Below the pieces are notes generated by a model. That model was not told the DNA's origin, did not search any database, and was given only the letters and a program-made list of their open reading frames with translations. A program made the translations under genes and the position numbers. A DNA stretch of 64,000 nt, taken from a bacterium. GTDB lineage: Bacteria > UBP4 > UBA4092 > JAOAEQ01. Every line of letters begins with the position of its first letter. Positions within the stretch are counted from its first letter, which is position 1. The stretch lies in assembly GCA_026416715.1 (NCBI GenBank), contig JAOAEQ010000013.1, positions 1 to 64,000 on the forward strand, given 5' to 3'. Shown piece after piece: positions 1-8,784 of the stretch.

Positions 1-777
1 ACATAGAACTATTCCCGTTCCAACGCCAAGCCCGGTAAATATCCCACCACCGAATATTGTTACGAGCCATAACCAAGCGAATTTACTTCTCCGGAACCGA
101 TAAAGAAGTAACTCTAATCCAATGAATACAACGGTAACACTAAGCGCAATAAACATTGACCATATTGCATTGAATTCAAATCTACCACTTACCGCTGAAC
201 TGAAAATAAGAAATAAGTAATAAATAGTAAATACCGAACCGATACTTGCTGTTACTATCATGCTAATCTTCAAGGCGCGTTCCGGTTTGGTTATTGCGGT
301 TAAAATTATTCCTATTCCAAAACTGACTCCGGCAATAACCCAGAGGATAGAAACCTCATCGGGAACTATTTTAGATTTCAGCATCGAAATTCCCGTAAGG
401 AATATTGCAATTCCAGCCATGAGCAAACCAAGGTCGATACAGAGTTTCGCGATAAATGTTATCTTTTTAAATTTTAGTTTATATAGTAACCAAATTAATA
501 AGCCGTTTCCAGCAAGAAATCCGGCAGTAACTGGAGAGTACATCATAACCACAATAAGAGAAATGGCTATGAATGAGAAAAAAATTAGCCTACTAATTTT
601 AATTTGCCGAAGATATAAACCTATGAGTATTAGCCAGATGATGATTAATACTAAAAATGGTTTTGGATATATCAGAAATGGTCTGCCGAGATAAAATGTA
701 CCAAGCTCATTTGCGAGCAGTCCAACTCCCAAAGCTATTAGTAATATTATAAAACCGGTTAACTTCGATTTAGTCAT
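1..777 (-). CDS. Polytopic membrane protein, partial (C-terminus beyond window)
   Basis: An open frame runs from ATG at 777 to the window edge, about 259 residues, without a stop. It is strongly hydrophobic, with roughly seven or eight predicted membrane spans separated by short basic loops such as YRFRRSK. I do not recognise the family. The ATG lies inside the end of the GspE gene (8-base overlap ATGACTAA), so the two are probably translationally coupled, and it may belong to the same secretion/pilus operon. The function is unknown. It could be a membrane partner of the secretion system or an unrelated passenger. Confidence 0.7.
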   Translation of the reverse strand, partial: MTKSKLTGFIILLIALGVGLLANELGTFYLGRPFLIYPKPFLVLIIIWLILIGLYLRQIKISRLIFFSFIAISLIVVMMYSPVTAGFLAGNGLLIWLLYKLKFKKITFIAKLCIDLGLLMAGIAIFLTGISMLKSKIVPDEVSILWVIAGVSFGIGIILTAITKPERALKISMIVTASIGSVFTIYYLFLIFSSAVSGRFEFNAIWSMFIALSVTVVFIGLELLLYRFRRSKFAWLWLVTIFGGGIFTGLGVGTGIVLC

Positions 778-1969
778 AGATTATCGAGCGTTCGATAACT
801 CGAACGAGTTCTTCTAAGGTAGTTATACCTTGTTTAACCTTTTCGATGCCATCGTCAAGAATATTCTGCATCCCATTATTTCGTGCGGTTTGTTCCAGTT
901 CTTGTGTTGTTGTTTTCGACAACAGTAGCTGACGGATAGATTCGTTCGGAATCAACAATTCGCTTATCGCAGTCCTGCCGAAATAGCCGGTATTCGCACA
1001 GGCATCGCATCCTTTACCATGGTATAACTTCATTGAGGTTAAACAATTAAACGCGGGTATATCATTGACCAATTGAGAACGATATTCTTCTTTACATTGT
1101 TCACAGATTTTACGAACCAGCCGTTGTGCGAGAATCCCGCTCACTGATGAAGCTAATAGATACGGTTCAATGCCCATCTCTAATAAACGGATATAGACTT
1201 CCGTTGCGCGACCAGAATGGACGGTGCTAATTACCAGATGGCCGGTTAATCCTGCAGAAATAGCAATCTGTGCCGTTTCGAAATCCCGGATTTCGCCGAC
1301 AACGATTACTTCCGGATCTTGTCGAAGAACCGAGCGTAATCCTTCCGCAAAAGTTAACCCGAGTTTCGGTTTAACCTGCGTTTGTGCCGCAAACCCCAAA
1401 TCGCATTCAACTGGATCTTCGATCGTAAGAATATTTTTCATCTGTTGGTTCTGTTTATGGATATACCGCAATGCGGAATAAATCGTAGTAGTTTTTCCAC
1501 TTCCAGCGGGACCGGTTAATAAAATCGTACCACGCGGTTGAGTAAACAATTGTTCTAATTGTTTGAGAGTTTGAACTGAGAACCCTAACTCTGCGAGATG
1601 CAATTGATGTTGTGCGAAATCGAATAATCGAATAACCGCTTTTTCCCCGTGAATGGTCGGAATAATAGAAACCCGTAAATCATGGTGCGGATTACCGTCA
1701 TTTTTCCAGACTAACCGCCCGTCGAATGGCGTGTCTCGTAAGTATACCGGAAGTTGTGCTAGAACTTTAATCCGAGCAACTAATTTAATTCCGATATCTA
1801 GATTAGTCTGGTTAACCTGATGTAAAACGCCGTCGCGACGATAGAGTATTCGATACCCATTCTGATGCGGTTCTAGATGGATATCACTGGCACGCCAAGC
1901 ATACGCTTGCGCAATCAATTCATCAACGAGCTGACTTGGTTTTTGGGGTGTATCTTGCAGGTTGAACAT
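770..1969 (-). CDS. gspE: GspE/PilB-type secretion ATPase, short form
   Basis: This is a hexameric cytoplasmic ATPase that drives type II secretion or type IV pilus assembly. Visible motifs are Walker A GPAGSGKT (residues 153-160), the Asp box TIEDPVE (182-188), Walker B VIVVGEIRD (221-229) and the His box GHLVISTVHS (243-252). A zinc-type tetracysteine is formed by C289, C292, C321 and C324. At 399 residues it is clearly shorter than usual GspE/PilB (about 500-570). It begins directly at the N2-like domain and lacks the N-terminal MshEN/N1 domain that normally docks to GspL/PilM-like partners. It starts one base after the gspF stop and overlaps the next membrane gene. The retained cysteine motif argues against PilT. 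Confidence 0.93.
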   Translation of the reverse strand: MFNLQDTPQKPSQLVDELIAQAYAWRASDIHLEPHQNGYRILYRRDGVLHQVNQTNLDIGIKLVARIKVLAQLPVYLRDTPFDGRLVWKNDGNPHHDLRVSIIPTIHGEKAVIRLFDFAQHQLHLAELGFSVQTLKQLEQLFTQPRGTILLTGPAGSGKTTTIYSALRYIHKQNQQMKNILTIEDPVECDLGFAAQTQVKPKLGLTFAEGLRSVLRQDPEVIVVGEIRDFETAQIAISAGLTGHLVISTVHSGRATEVYIRLLEMGIEPYLLASSVSGILAQRLVRKICEQCKEEYRSQLVNDIPAFNCLTSMKLYHGKGCDACANTGYFGRTAISELLIPNESIRQLLLSKTTTQELEQTARNNGMQNILDDGIEKVKQGITTLEELVRVIERSIIYD

Positions 1970-1970
1970 G

Positions 1971-3035
1971 TTATCTAATGAAATTGATTATATTGAATAA
2001 CGGTAAAAACATTGCGGTAACAAAAAATGCGACCATAATCCCAATGATAATGATTACTAACGGTTCGAATATTGCGGTAGCTACCGCGATACTCGATTCA
2101 ACTTGCGTATCGTAATAATCCGCTAGATGGTCAAGCGTTGATTCCAGCGTTCCCTTACCTTCGCCCATTGCAATCATCCAAACCATCGTTTGCGGGAATA
2201 CTTCCGTTCCCGCTAATTTCTGCCCGAATTTTTCTCCTTCTTCAACCTGTTGTTTAACTGCTAAAATCGCTTGTTTAACCGCCTCGTTAAAGCTCGTATC
2301 TGCGGTTAATCGCAACGCTTCTGGCAGAGGAACCCCGCCACGAAGGAGACTGCCAAGAGTCCGAGTGAACCGAGCTGCTGCAATTCTGCGCGTAACAATA
2401 CCGGTTAACGGCAGATTTAATAAGACCCGGTCAATCATAAATTTTCCCTTTCTGGAGCGGATAATCCCAGTTGTATAGTAAAGCATTAGCAATATGATTA
2501 TTCCAGTTATAAATCCACCGAGATAATAGAAAAATCTTTCACCGATAGTAAGCAGTAACGAACTAATCCAAGGCAAATTTGCGCCAAGTTCCATAAATAC
2601 CATTTTAAATCGCGGAATAATTCCTATAAACCCAATGAGAATGATATCTAATAAAATTAATATGCCAACTACTGAAGGATAGGCTAATGCGGCGCGAATC
2701 CGTTTATTCAGTTTATACGTCCGGTCAAGATAATCCCCAAGCTGGTCTAAGATTTCTTTTAATGCATTTCCCTGTTCACCGGCAGCAATTAATCGGCAGT
2801 AGTATTCAGGAAAATATCGGTCGTGTTTCCCTAATGCTTGAGAAAGCGGCGTTCCTTCATCAATCTGTTCTTTAACCTCAGTTAAAGTTCGGCCGAACGC
2901 TCGCCCGTTCATTTCTTTCGCCATAACTTCAAGCGTCTGGCTGACCGGTAATTCCATGCTTACCGCTGCAGATAAATGGCGCGTGAATAATATCAATTCA
3001 TCGTTAACGAACCGTGAACCTTTTGTATTCAGCAT
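1971..3035 (-). CDS. gspF: GspF/PilC-type inner-membrane platform protein
   Basis: This is the inner-membrane platform of a type II secretion or type IV pilus machine, about 354 residues. It has two T2SSF repeats, each rich in the 'GxxLxxAL' type pattern (TPLSQALGKHDRYFP and VPLPEALRLTADTSF). There are three main membrane spans, near residues 120-145 and 165-190 and at the C-terminus (EPLVIIIIGIMVAFFVTAM). I chose the ATG at 3035 because GGAGAAAGGGAA lies 7 bases upstream; an ATG at 3056 in the same frame has no comparable site. It sits between the pseudopilin and the ATPase gene, which begins right after its stop. Confidence 0.92.
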   Translation of the reverse strand: MLNTKGSRFVNDELILFTRHLSAAVSMELPVSQTLEVMAKEMNGRAFGRTLTEVKEQIDEGTPLSQALGKHDRYFPEYYCRLIAAGEQGNALKEILDQLGDYLDRTYKLNKRIRAALAYPSVVGILILLDIILIGFIGIIPRFKMVFMELGANLPWISSLLLTIGERFFYYLGGFITGIIILLMLYYTTGIIRSRKGKFMIDRVLLNLPLTGIVTRRIAAARFTRTLGSLLRGGVPLPEALRLTADTSFNEAVKQAILAVKQQVEEGEKFGQKLAGTEVFPQTMVWMIAMGEGKGTLESTLDHLADYYDTQVESSIAVATAIFEPLVIIIIGIMVAFFVTAMFLPLFNIINFIR

Positions 3036-3126
3036 AATATTTCCCTTTCTCCGCATTATTTATTCTTATGTAAAGATGGCATTCTTAACAAGTTTCGGTT
3101 TTTCGTTTTCCATTCTTCTATTGATT

Positions 3127-3720
3127 CTACGGGCCGGTTAACCAGATATCTCCGTCGCTCGTGGTTCCATTCGTTGGGTCATAAGAAATATACCTATGCG
3201 GTATTGTTAATGTATTATAATCGAGGTCGAAATCCGGTCCTAAACTATTGATAAGATACCAGCTATTCCCACTAAATGGATTTTCTTTCGAAACCTCGCC
3301 TTTTTTCGGTGCTAGTTGTAGATAATTGAGATATCCATATCCGCCGAACCGGTTATCTACCGGTAACGGTTTTTTATTCTTAACATCGTAACCTACGAAA
3401 CGGTTTTCGCGAAGTTCCGGAAACTGGAATTGGTCTTTGGGTAAACTCGTCATATACGCAATCGGTGTCGTTAACGGAATTAAATCTATATCGCTCAATA
3501 ATCCTTTTGTATGGTTTAGTGGATACGTTGTTCTATCTGCAAAATAACTCTGCAGTGCAAGCATCAGCATTTCCTGTTCAGCTCGAGTGCGCGAAACTTT
3601 CGCGCGGGTTCGTGCTGCGAGAAAATTGGGAATAGCTATTGCCGTTAAAATCCCAATTATGCTGGTGACGATGATTAATTCTATCATAGTAAATCCGGTT
3701 ATTTTCTTCATCCGAACCAT
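3127..3720 (-). CDS. Type II secretion-like pseudopilin (prepilin)
   Basis: The N-terminus MVRMKKITG|FTMIELI is a class III prepilin signal: a short basic leader, Gly before the cleavage site, Phe+1 and Glu+5. It is followed by the hydrophobic helix IVTSIIGILTAIAIPNFLAA. The globular part has a GspG-like feel, with an FADRTTYPLN segment and a C-terminal stretch HRYISYDPTNGTTSDGDIW. The 197 residues match large single-cluster pseudopilins common in several environmental phyla. AGGAGG stands 7 bases before the ATG. No prepilin peptidase gene is in the window. With GspF and GspE downstream it forms a minimal secretion/pseudopilus set behind the sigma/anti-sigma pair. Confidence 0.9.
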   Translation of the reverse strand: MVRMKKITGFTMIELIIVTSIIGILTAIAIPNFLAARTRAKVSRTRAEQEMLMLALQSYFADRTTYPLNHTKGLLSDIDLIPLTTPIAYMTSLPKDQFQFPELRENRFVGYDVKNKKPLPVDNRFGGYGYLNYLQLAPKKGEVSKENPFSGNSWYLINSLGPDFDLDYNTLTIPHRYISYDPTNGTTSDGDIWLTGP

Positions 3721-3770
3721 ACATTATCCTCCTAAACCATTAGTTATCTATCTCATAAACATATTTGGTT

Positions 3771-4205
3771 TCAGCGATTCGCTTTTCTAAAAAAACGAAA
3801 TTGATTCGAATCAGAATTTGACGCGAACGATTTGTTTGATTTTCCCAAATGAAAAACCAAAATAGTTATGGTTACGGCACAAACGAACGCGGTTACCCAA
3901 CTTGGTTGTGAAACCACCATCGTTTTCAACCAAAGGATACATTGGTGCAGATAGTTTGGTTTCGGTTTTTGTGTTAACCGTGCAGTTAATGTGGTATGGA
4001 ATTTCTGCCAATCAGATTCGGTAGGAAGGTTAACTTCCGCAACTTCTGTTCGAATGTATCCTAGAACATCTTGCATCGTAGATACTTCTTCGCGACATTG
4101 CTTGCAGGTCAAGATATGCCTATTGAACTTCAGCAATTTGCTCGGCGTCAATTCCCCAAACAGGTATTCCGGAACCAGGGTTTGATACCAGCGACATCGG
4201 CGCAT
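3771..4205 (-). CDS. Zinc-finger anti-sigma factor
   Basis: A short (144 aa) membrane-anchored anti-sigma protein. The zinc anti-sigma motif H-x3-C-x2-C is visible in RHILTCKQC, with an upstream region resembling ZAS domains (LVPEYLFGELTPSKLLKF). One membrane span follows (WVTAFVCAVTITILVFHL, roughly residues 105-125), then a short basic tail. I chose the ATG at 4205 because AAGGAGAA precedes it by about 7 bases. This start lies inside the sigma gene, giving an 86-base overlap in a different frame. By family knowledge it would hold the adjacent ECF sigma factor at the membrane. The released signal is unknown. Confidence 0.85.
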   Translation of the reverse strand: MRRCRWYQTLVPEYLFGELTPSKLLKFNRHILTCKQCREEVSTMQDVLGYIRTEVAEVNLPTESDWQKFHTTLTARLTQKPKPNYLHQCILWLKTMVVSQPSWVTAFVCAVTITILVFHLGKSNKSFASNSDSNQFRFFRKANR

Positions 4206-4794
4206 AGGGTAATTCTCCTTTCTGAAGTTTTGCGAGTTCTTTCCGCATTTTTCGTAGCGCATGGAATACATTCGATTTAACGCTTCCTTCTGAGCACGAT
4301 ACCGATTCCGCAATTTCTGATATCGGCATCTCGTAAATAAACCGTAGGATAAATACTAACTGCTGTTGTTTTGGCAATTTTGAAATTGCATACGTTATCT
4401 GCTGGTTAAGTTCTTTAGTTTCCATTTGGTTTCGCGGATTCCGACTTAAATTGTGCGTCCTGAGTCCACCAGTTTCATCTGCGTTCTGATTACAATTATT
4501 GGCAGTTTGTTTACTCCATTTCCGGTAATTATCTATCGCCTGATTAACTGCAATCCGAATTAACCAAACCCGAAATCGGCTGGTATCATCTAACGTCGCT
4601 AATGAAATATATGCTTTAATAAATGCTTCCTGCATAACATCGAGTGCATCTTCCGCATTTCGGACATAATAATATACGATGCGGTATATCTCATTGCGGT
4701 ATCGGTTAACCAATTCGGAAAAGGCGAGATGGTCGTGTCGGGTTTGACATCTCGTAATCAATTCAGTATCAGAAAGATGAGATAACGTTTGCAT
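4120..4794 (-). CDS. ECF RNA polymerase sigma factor
   Basis: A sigma-70 family ECF factor, 224 aa. Region 2 runs from about residue 20 to 90 (FSELVNRYRNEIYRIVYYYV, DVMQEAFIKAY, FRVWLIRIAVNQAID). Region 4 runs from about 135 to 190 (LPKQQQLVFILRFIYEMPISEIAE, then CSEGSVKSNVFHALRKMR). AAAGGA lies 8 bases before the ATG. The C-terminal tail (SLVSNPGSGIPVWGIDAEQ) overlaps the anti-sigma gene and may be poorly conserved. It is the first gene of the run leading into the pseudopilin-GspF-GspE genes, so it may control them. Confidence 0.93.
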   Translation of the reverse strand: MQTLSHLSDTELITRCQTRHDHLAFSELVNRYRNEIYRIVYYYVRNAEDALDVMQEAFIKAYISLATLDDTSRFRVWLIRIAVNQAIDNYRKWSKQTANNCNQNADETGGLRTHNLSRNPRNQMETKELNQQITYAISKLPKQQQLVFILRFIYEMPISEIAESVSCSEGSVKSNVFHALRKMRKELAKLQKGELPYAPMSLVSNPGSGIPVWGIDAEQIAEVQ

Positions 4795-4873
4795 GTATAT
4801 TCCTTTCTGAATACTAGACGAATCAGGACAGGAAAAGGTTTAATGGATAAGCAACAAATCACCTAAGAATAAT

Positions 4874-4970
4874 AAAAAACGAACTCAGAACGGTAGAACG
4901 ACCGGACTAAAACCCTTCACAACTGCAACTAAGCTTACATTCTAACGTTTTTTCGTTCATCCGTTCTGAG
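4874..4970 (-). terminator. Probable intrinsic terminator after glyA
   Basis: Read on the minus strand, CTCAGAACGG (complement of 4961-4970) pairs perfectly with CCGTTCTGAG (complement of 4884-4893) and is followed by TTCGTTTTTTATT. The stem is 10 bp with a long loop of 67 bases. It starts a few bases after the glyA stop and would separate glyA from the sigma gene. The long loop makes it an atypical terminator. Confidence 0.5.
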
Positions 4971-4976
4971 GTCATT

Positions 4977-6224
4977 TTATAAATTCTTATACAGAGGAAA
5001 TTTCTGGCAGAGTTGTCTAACTTCGTCTCGAATTTTCGCTAATGCAGGTTCATTCGTTCGATTCTCAATAGCACGGTTAATAAACTCGGCGATTAATTCC
5101 ATTTCCGGTTCTTTCATTCCGCGCGTGGTTACGGCTGGAGTCCCGATGCGAATCCCACTAGTTATCGTTGGTTTTTGGGTCTCAAACGGGATAGTATTCC
5201 GGTTAACGGTTATTCCAGCGACTCCTAATATCGTTTCAGCTTCCCGTCCGGTAATCCCTTTATTCTGCAGATTGACGAGCATAAGATGGGTATCGGTTCC
5301 ACCGCTCACCAATCGGTATCCCCGCTGGAGTAATCCTTTTGCTAAAGCTTGCGCGTTATGCACGATCTGCTGTTGATATACCTTAAACTCTGGTTGCAGT
5401 GCTTCTTTGAATGCGACCGCTTTTGCGGCGATTATATGCATCAGTGGTCCCCCTTGGATACCGGGAAACATCATTTTATCGATTTCTTTCGCATATTTCT
5501 CTTTACAGAGGATAAACCCCGCACGAGGGCCTCGTAGTGTTTTATGTGTCGTTGAAGTCACGAAATCAGCATACGGTACTGGGCTTGGATGGAGACCAAC
5601 TGCAACTAGACCAGCAATATGTGCCATATCTACCATAAAATATGCGCCGACTTCATCAGCAATTGCGCGGAATTTAGCGAAATCAATAATTCGCGGATAA
5701 GCGCTAGCTCCTGCTAGAATCAATTTCGGTCGATGTTCTATCGCCAAGGAGCGTACCGCATCATAATCTATGGTTTCGGTGTCGGGTCGAACCCCGTAGG
5801 AGACTATTCGAAAAAATTTTCCCGAAAAGTTTACCGGACTCCCGTGGGTTAAATGCCCACCGTGACTAAGTTGCATCGCGAGAATTGTATCGCCGACATT
5901 CAGCATCGCAAAATATACCGCCATATTCGCTTGGGAACCGCTATGCGCTTGAACATTCGCGTGTTCTGCATTGAAGAGTTGTTTTGCGCGGTCAATCGCT
6001 AATTGTTCCACAATATCAACATATTCGCAGCCACCGTAATATCGTTTCGCAGGATATCCTTCGGCGTATTTATTGGTTAAAACTGAACCCATTGCTTCCA
6101 ATACTGCGGGACTAACAAAATTCTCTGATGCGATCAATTCTAAATTATTCTGCTGCCGACTGATTTCATCCCGAATCGCTTGCGCTATTTCTGGGTCAAC
6201 GGCTGGTAAACTGCTTCCAAACAT
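4977..6224 (-). CDS. glyA: Serine hydroxymethyltransferase
   Basis: A cytosolic PLP enzyme that interconverts serine and glycine while loading tetrahydrofolate with one-carbon units. It is full length (415 aa). The pyridoxal lysine lies in [17 protein letters not shown]. Other hallmarks are [10 protein letters not shown] near the N-terminus, [18 protein letters not shown], the [13 protein letters not shown] stretch and [11 protein letters not shown]. It follows rpiB by about 80 bases and closes the tsaC-phosphatase-rpiB-glyA run, an order known from Firmicutes (the ywlC-ywlE-ywlF...glyA region of Bacillus). No glycine riboswitch is recognisable in the short upstream gap. Confidence 0.98.
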   Translation of the reverse strand: MFGSSLPAVDPEIAQAIRDEISRQQNNLELIASENFVSPAVLEAMGSVLTNKYAEGYPAKRYYGGCEYVDIVEQLAIDRAKQLFNAEHANVQAHSGSQANMAVYFAMLNVGDTILAMQLSHGGHLTHGSPVNFSGKFFRIVSYGVRPDTETIDYDAVRSLAIEHRPKLILAGASAYPRIIDFAKFRAIADEVGAYFMVDMAHIAGLVAVGLHPSPVPYADFVTSTTHKTLRGPRAGFILCKEKYAKEIDKMMFPGIQGGPLMHIIAAKAVAFKEALQPEFKVYQQQIVHNAQALAKGLLQRGYRLVSGGTDTHLMLVNLQNKGITGREAETILGVAGITVNRNTIPFETQKPTITSGIRIGTPAVTTRGMKEPEMELIAEFINRAIENRTNEPALAKIRDEVRQLCQKFPLYKNL

Positions 6225-6301
6225 AGTCTCATAACTCCTTTATTGAATAAAAAATCTAATGGTAAGGTAAAAAATAAACCTTTAACAATAAATACTCATT
6301 G

Positions 6302-6775
6302 TTATTTGACATAGTTTGTGTATTCATATTTGGTTTCAATCTGGCGGATTTTATCTATTCTCCGCTGGTGTCGTGCTTCTTCGCTAAACGGCGTGGTAAG
6401 CCAAGTTTCTACAATTTTAATCGCTAAATTATGGTCAGTGCCTCTTCCTGCTAGACATAATACATTCGCATTATTATGGGTTCGTGCGGTTATTGCCATT
6501 TCGATCGAAGTACATAACGATGCGCGAATCCCTTTAACCTTATTCGCTACGATGCAAATCCCAATTCCTGAACCACAAACCGCTATCCCATAGGTGTATT
6601 CTTTCCGAGCAACCGCTTCTGCTACCAAGAGTCCATAATCTGGATAATCAACCGACTCTAGTGAATAACATCCGAAATCGCGATAGGGATAGTTATGTTG
6701 CTCTAACCAGATTTTAATTTTTTCTTTCAATTCAAACCCAGCATGGTCTGAACCGAGTGCTATAGATATTGCCAT
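6302..6775 (-). CDS. rpiB: Ribose-5-phosphate isomerase B
   Basis: An RpiB/LacAB family sugar isomerase (157 aa) that interconverts ribose-5-phosphate and ribulose-5-phosphate in the pentose phosphate pathway. Family signatures are ALGSDHAGFELKEKI at the N-terminus, CGSGIGICIVANKVKGIRA with the active-site Cys, and NNANVLCLAGR. The C-terminal helix (RRIDKIRQIETKY) is also typical. The gene lies 11 bases downstream of the phosphatase stop and is probably in one operon with it. RpiB can also act on allose phosphate, but the core-gene context favours ribose. Confidence 0.96.
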   Translation of the reverse strand: MAISIALGSDHAGFELKEKIKIWLEQHNYPYRDFGCYSLESVDYPDYGLLVAEAVARKEYTYGIAVCGSGIGICIVANKVKGIRASLCTSIEMAITARTHNNANVLCLAGRGTDHNLAIKIVETWLTTPFSEEARHQRRIDKIRQIETKYEYTNYVK

Positions 6776-6786
6776 AGTTTAATTCC

Positions 6787-7245
6787 TCACGTAAAATATT
6801 CAGCGACAAAATTTAATAAACATCGTCGAATTTCATCAGCACACCGCCGATATGTTTCGAGCGTTCCGCCAATCGGGTCTTCAATATCCAGATAATTCTT
6901 GGTATCAACCGCAAATTCTCGGACTAACCTGACTTTTCCGTTCGCTTCCGGAAACATACTCTCGATATACTCTTTATGATACTGTTCCATTGCCAAAATG
7001 ATATCGGAATTTTCGATTAACGATACGGTTATTGGACTCGATTTATGACCGGAGATATCTATTCCAAGTTCGCGCATTACTTTAATCGCATTCGCTGACG
7101 CAGTAAATCCTGAACCTGCAGATATTCCCGCTGAACGAACCGTGACCCCGGTTATCTGTTTTTCGGCTAGAATCTGTTTGAGCAATCCTTCACCCATCGC
7201 ACTCCGACAGATATTTGCAGTACACACAATTAACACTGATTTCAT
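6787..7245 (-). CDS. Low-molecular-weight protein phosphatase
   Basis: An LMW-PTP fold protein of about 152 residues. The P-loop C-x5-R is CTANICRS near the N-terminus, and the general-acid aspartate is in DIEDPIGGTLETYRR. In the YwlE arginine phosphatase a Thr in the P-loop favours phospho-arginine; here that position is Ile (CTANIC), as in tyrosine phosphatases, so tyrosine specificity is the better guess. I prefer the ATG at 7245 (GCAGGTAA just upstream) over a TTG at 7263. Its place between tsaC and rpiB reproduces the ywlE position in Bacillus. Confidence 0.92.
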   Translation of the reverse strand: MKSVLIVCTANICRSAMGEGLLKQILAEKQITGVTVRSAGISAGSGFTASANAIKVMRELGIDISGHKSSPITVSLIENSDIILAMEQYHKEYIESMFPEANGKVRLVREFAVDTKNYLDIEDPIGGTLETYRRCADEIRRCLLNFVAEYFT

Positions 7246-7321
7246 AGTAACAGTTACCTGCAATTTCCGTACCGTATTCGTTTTTTATTGAGTCTCAGCG
7301 ATAACCCGATCGTCTTTGCGG

Positions 7322-7972
7322 TTAGCAGGGTTCGATGACACCCAGTATTTCCCGCAGTTGCGCTACGGTTATTTCTCCTTCGCGCAACACTTTCGGTGGT
7401 TCAGCGGTTAAATCTACCACCGTTGATGGTTTCCCGCTTCCGCAGATGCCAGCGTCAAGAATCAAATCGACGCTATCGCCTAATTCCGCAATGACCGCTT
7501 GGGCATCAGTATGACTCGGTTGTTGCGAATGATTTGCGCTCGTACTGGCAAGCGGTATCCCTACCCGCTCGATTAACGATAAAATTAATGCGCTCTGCGG
7601 TATCCGAATGCCTACCGTTTCAGTCTGTGCAGTTACTAGCGTTGGTATTGATTTCCCGCATTTGATTATCACCGTTATTGGTCCCGGAGCATAGTTCCGG
7701 AATAATTGTATCGCTGAATCTGGCACATTCTCCGAACCGATAACGGCAACAATCTGTTCGATGCTACTAAAAAATACCGGAAGCGGTTTATCAAACGTTC
7801 TGCCTTTAATTTCAAAAATTCGTTTCACCGCAGAGTCATCGAAAACTGAACAGACTAATCCGTACACCGTTTCCGTGGGAACAACTACTACTCCATGATT
7901 CTGAATCGTTTGCGCCGCAAGTTCTACAATATTCGGATTGGGAGTTAAACAATTAACTTTGATAATCTGCAT
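7322..7972 (-). CDS. tsaC: Threonylcarbamoyl-AMP synthase (Sua5/YrdC family)
   Basis: The enzyme makes threonylcarbamoyl-AMP for the t6A37 modification of ANN-decoding tRNAs. At 216 aa it is a single YrdC domain without the extra Sua5 C-terminal domain. Characteristic stretches are GVVVVPTETVYGLVC, KGRTFDKPLPVFF, GPITVIIKC, TVGIRIPQ and PLASTSANHS, ending in SGKPSTVVDLT and VLREGEI. It begins the four-gene tsaC-phosphatase-rpiB-glyA order. The other t6A genes (tsaD, tsaB, tsaE) are not in the window. Confidence 0.95.
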   Translation of the reverse strand: MQIIKVNCLTPNPNIVELAAQTIQNHGVVVVPTETVYGLVCSVFDDSAVKRIFEIKGRTFDKPLPVFFSSIEQIVAVIGSENVPDSAIQLFRNYAPGPITVIIKCGKSIPTLVTAQTETVGIRIPQSALILSLIERVGIPLASTSANHSQQPSHTDAQAVIAELGDSVDLILDAGICGSGKPSTVVDLTAEPPKVLREGEITVAQLREILGVIEPC

Positions 7973-8042
7973 AGAATTCTCCTAACGACAAAAGAACTTA
8001 AGTACAGAAAAAATCAAGCTTATGTCCGCTCGTTTTTCCTAG

Positions 8043-8702
8043 TTACATTGTTGGTTTTTCCGGCTGTGCAATGAAGGTACTGATTTTAGTAAACAAATAG
8101 TCGTAGGTCTGGTTAATCCGTTTTTCTGCAACTTCTAAACTATTTATCGGCAACGGGAATTCGCTGCGTAGTTCGATGAAAAGATACTTCAAATCACGGA
8201 ACCACGGCTCGATTCGGAAATCAAACGTATCTTCGCCTTTTGGCGAATTAAACCGTAACCCAATTCCAGCAAATGGCCGGTCTAACACCTGCAGTTCTTC
8301 CGGTGTAATTTTTAAAAACCGCTGATGGATAAACTCTGAAGCATTGGTCTCTTTATCGCAATCCCATATTCCACGGAGCGTTACCACCTGTAGGAAAAAA
8401 ACCGGAATAGCATATTTCGCTTGCGTCATTTTTAAAATATCGAGTACTTTCTCTTTATAAATCTGGATATCCGCTTGCAGGTTCTCTTCCTTAAATTGGA
8501 TTCGATCGCGTAGGATATGGCAGACCGAGATATCCTGCTCCGAGAACACCGCACCGTTCTGAATCAATGCAAACGTCGAATAATGATAGCGTTGATTGAC
8601 ACTACCATACAGTTCCGTCAAGTTCGTTTTATCCATTTTCATTATCGGCGGATACACTGTTTCTAACGCAAAATAGATAGTTCGTAATAATTCAGGATTC
8701 AT
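8043..8702 (-). CDS. Conserved hypothetical protein
   Basis: A 219-residue soluble protein with no signal peptide or membrane span. I do not recognise the family. It has an alpha/beta look: a charged middle (RDRIQFKEENLQADIQIYKE), an IPVFFLQVVTLRGIWDC strand region, and a C-terminal half with RPFAGIGLRFNSP, FRIEPWFRDLKYLFIEL and a closing helix. The aromatic-rich strands and the GIGLRF motif recall some toxin-antitoxin-associated or phage-proximal proteins, but this is too weak to name. It precedes tsaC by 70 bases on the same strand. No clear ribosome site precedes its ATG. Confidence 0.7.
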   Translation of the reverse strand: MNPELLRTIYFALETVYPPIMKMDKTNLTELYGSVNQRYHYSTFALIQNGAVFSEQDISVCHILRDRIQFKEENLQADIQIYKEKVLDILKMTQAKYAIPVFFLQVVTLRGIWDCDKETNASEFIHQRFLKITPEELQVLDRPFAGIGLRFNSPKGEDTFDFRIEPWFRDLKYLFIELRSEFPLPINSLEVAEKRINQTYDYLFTKISTFIAQPEKPTM

Positions 8703-8710
8703 AATAAATG

Positions 8711-8784
8711 AGCTCCACCACGGAGAACGCCGCAGCCGCTATTGTTTGCATTCTCTGCGTTCTTTACGCTCTCTGCGGTTAGGT
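8711..8784. repeat. Dispersed repeat, CCGCAGAGAACGC family, copy 1
   Basis: The gap between the hypothetical gene and the DUF2062 gene carries CTCTGCGTTCTTTACG and CTCTGCGGTTAGG, plus CCACGGAGAACGCCGC. These are relatives (reverse orientation) of the CCGCAGAGAACGCAGAGA sequence at 58711. Another relative is at 38308-38400. The flanking parts can pair with each other as an imperfect inverted repeat. Confidence 0.6.

Noticed and set aside
260-694. A 144-residue plus-strand frame
   Set aside because: It is the antisense of the membrane-protein frame on the minus strand (1-777), which has consistent hydrophobic spans and overlaps the GspE stop. The plus-strand reading shows no recognisable domain.
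6225-6301. Glycine riboswitch upstream of glyA
   Set aside because: The gap is only 77 bases and shows no paired aptamer stems.
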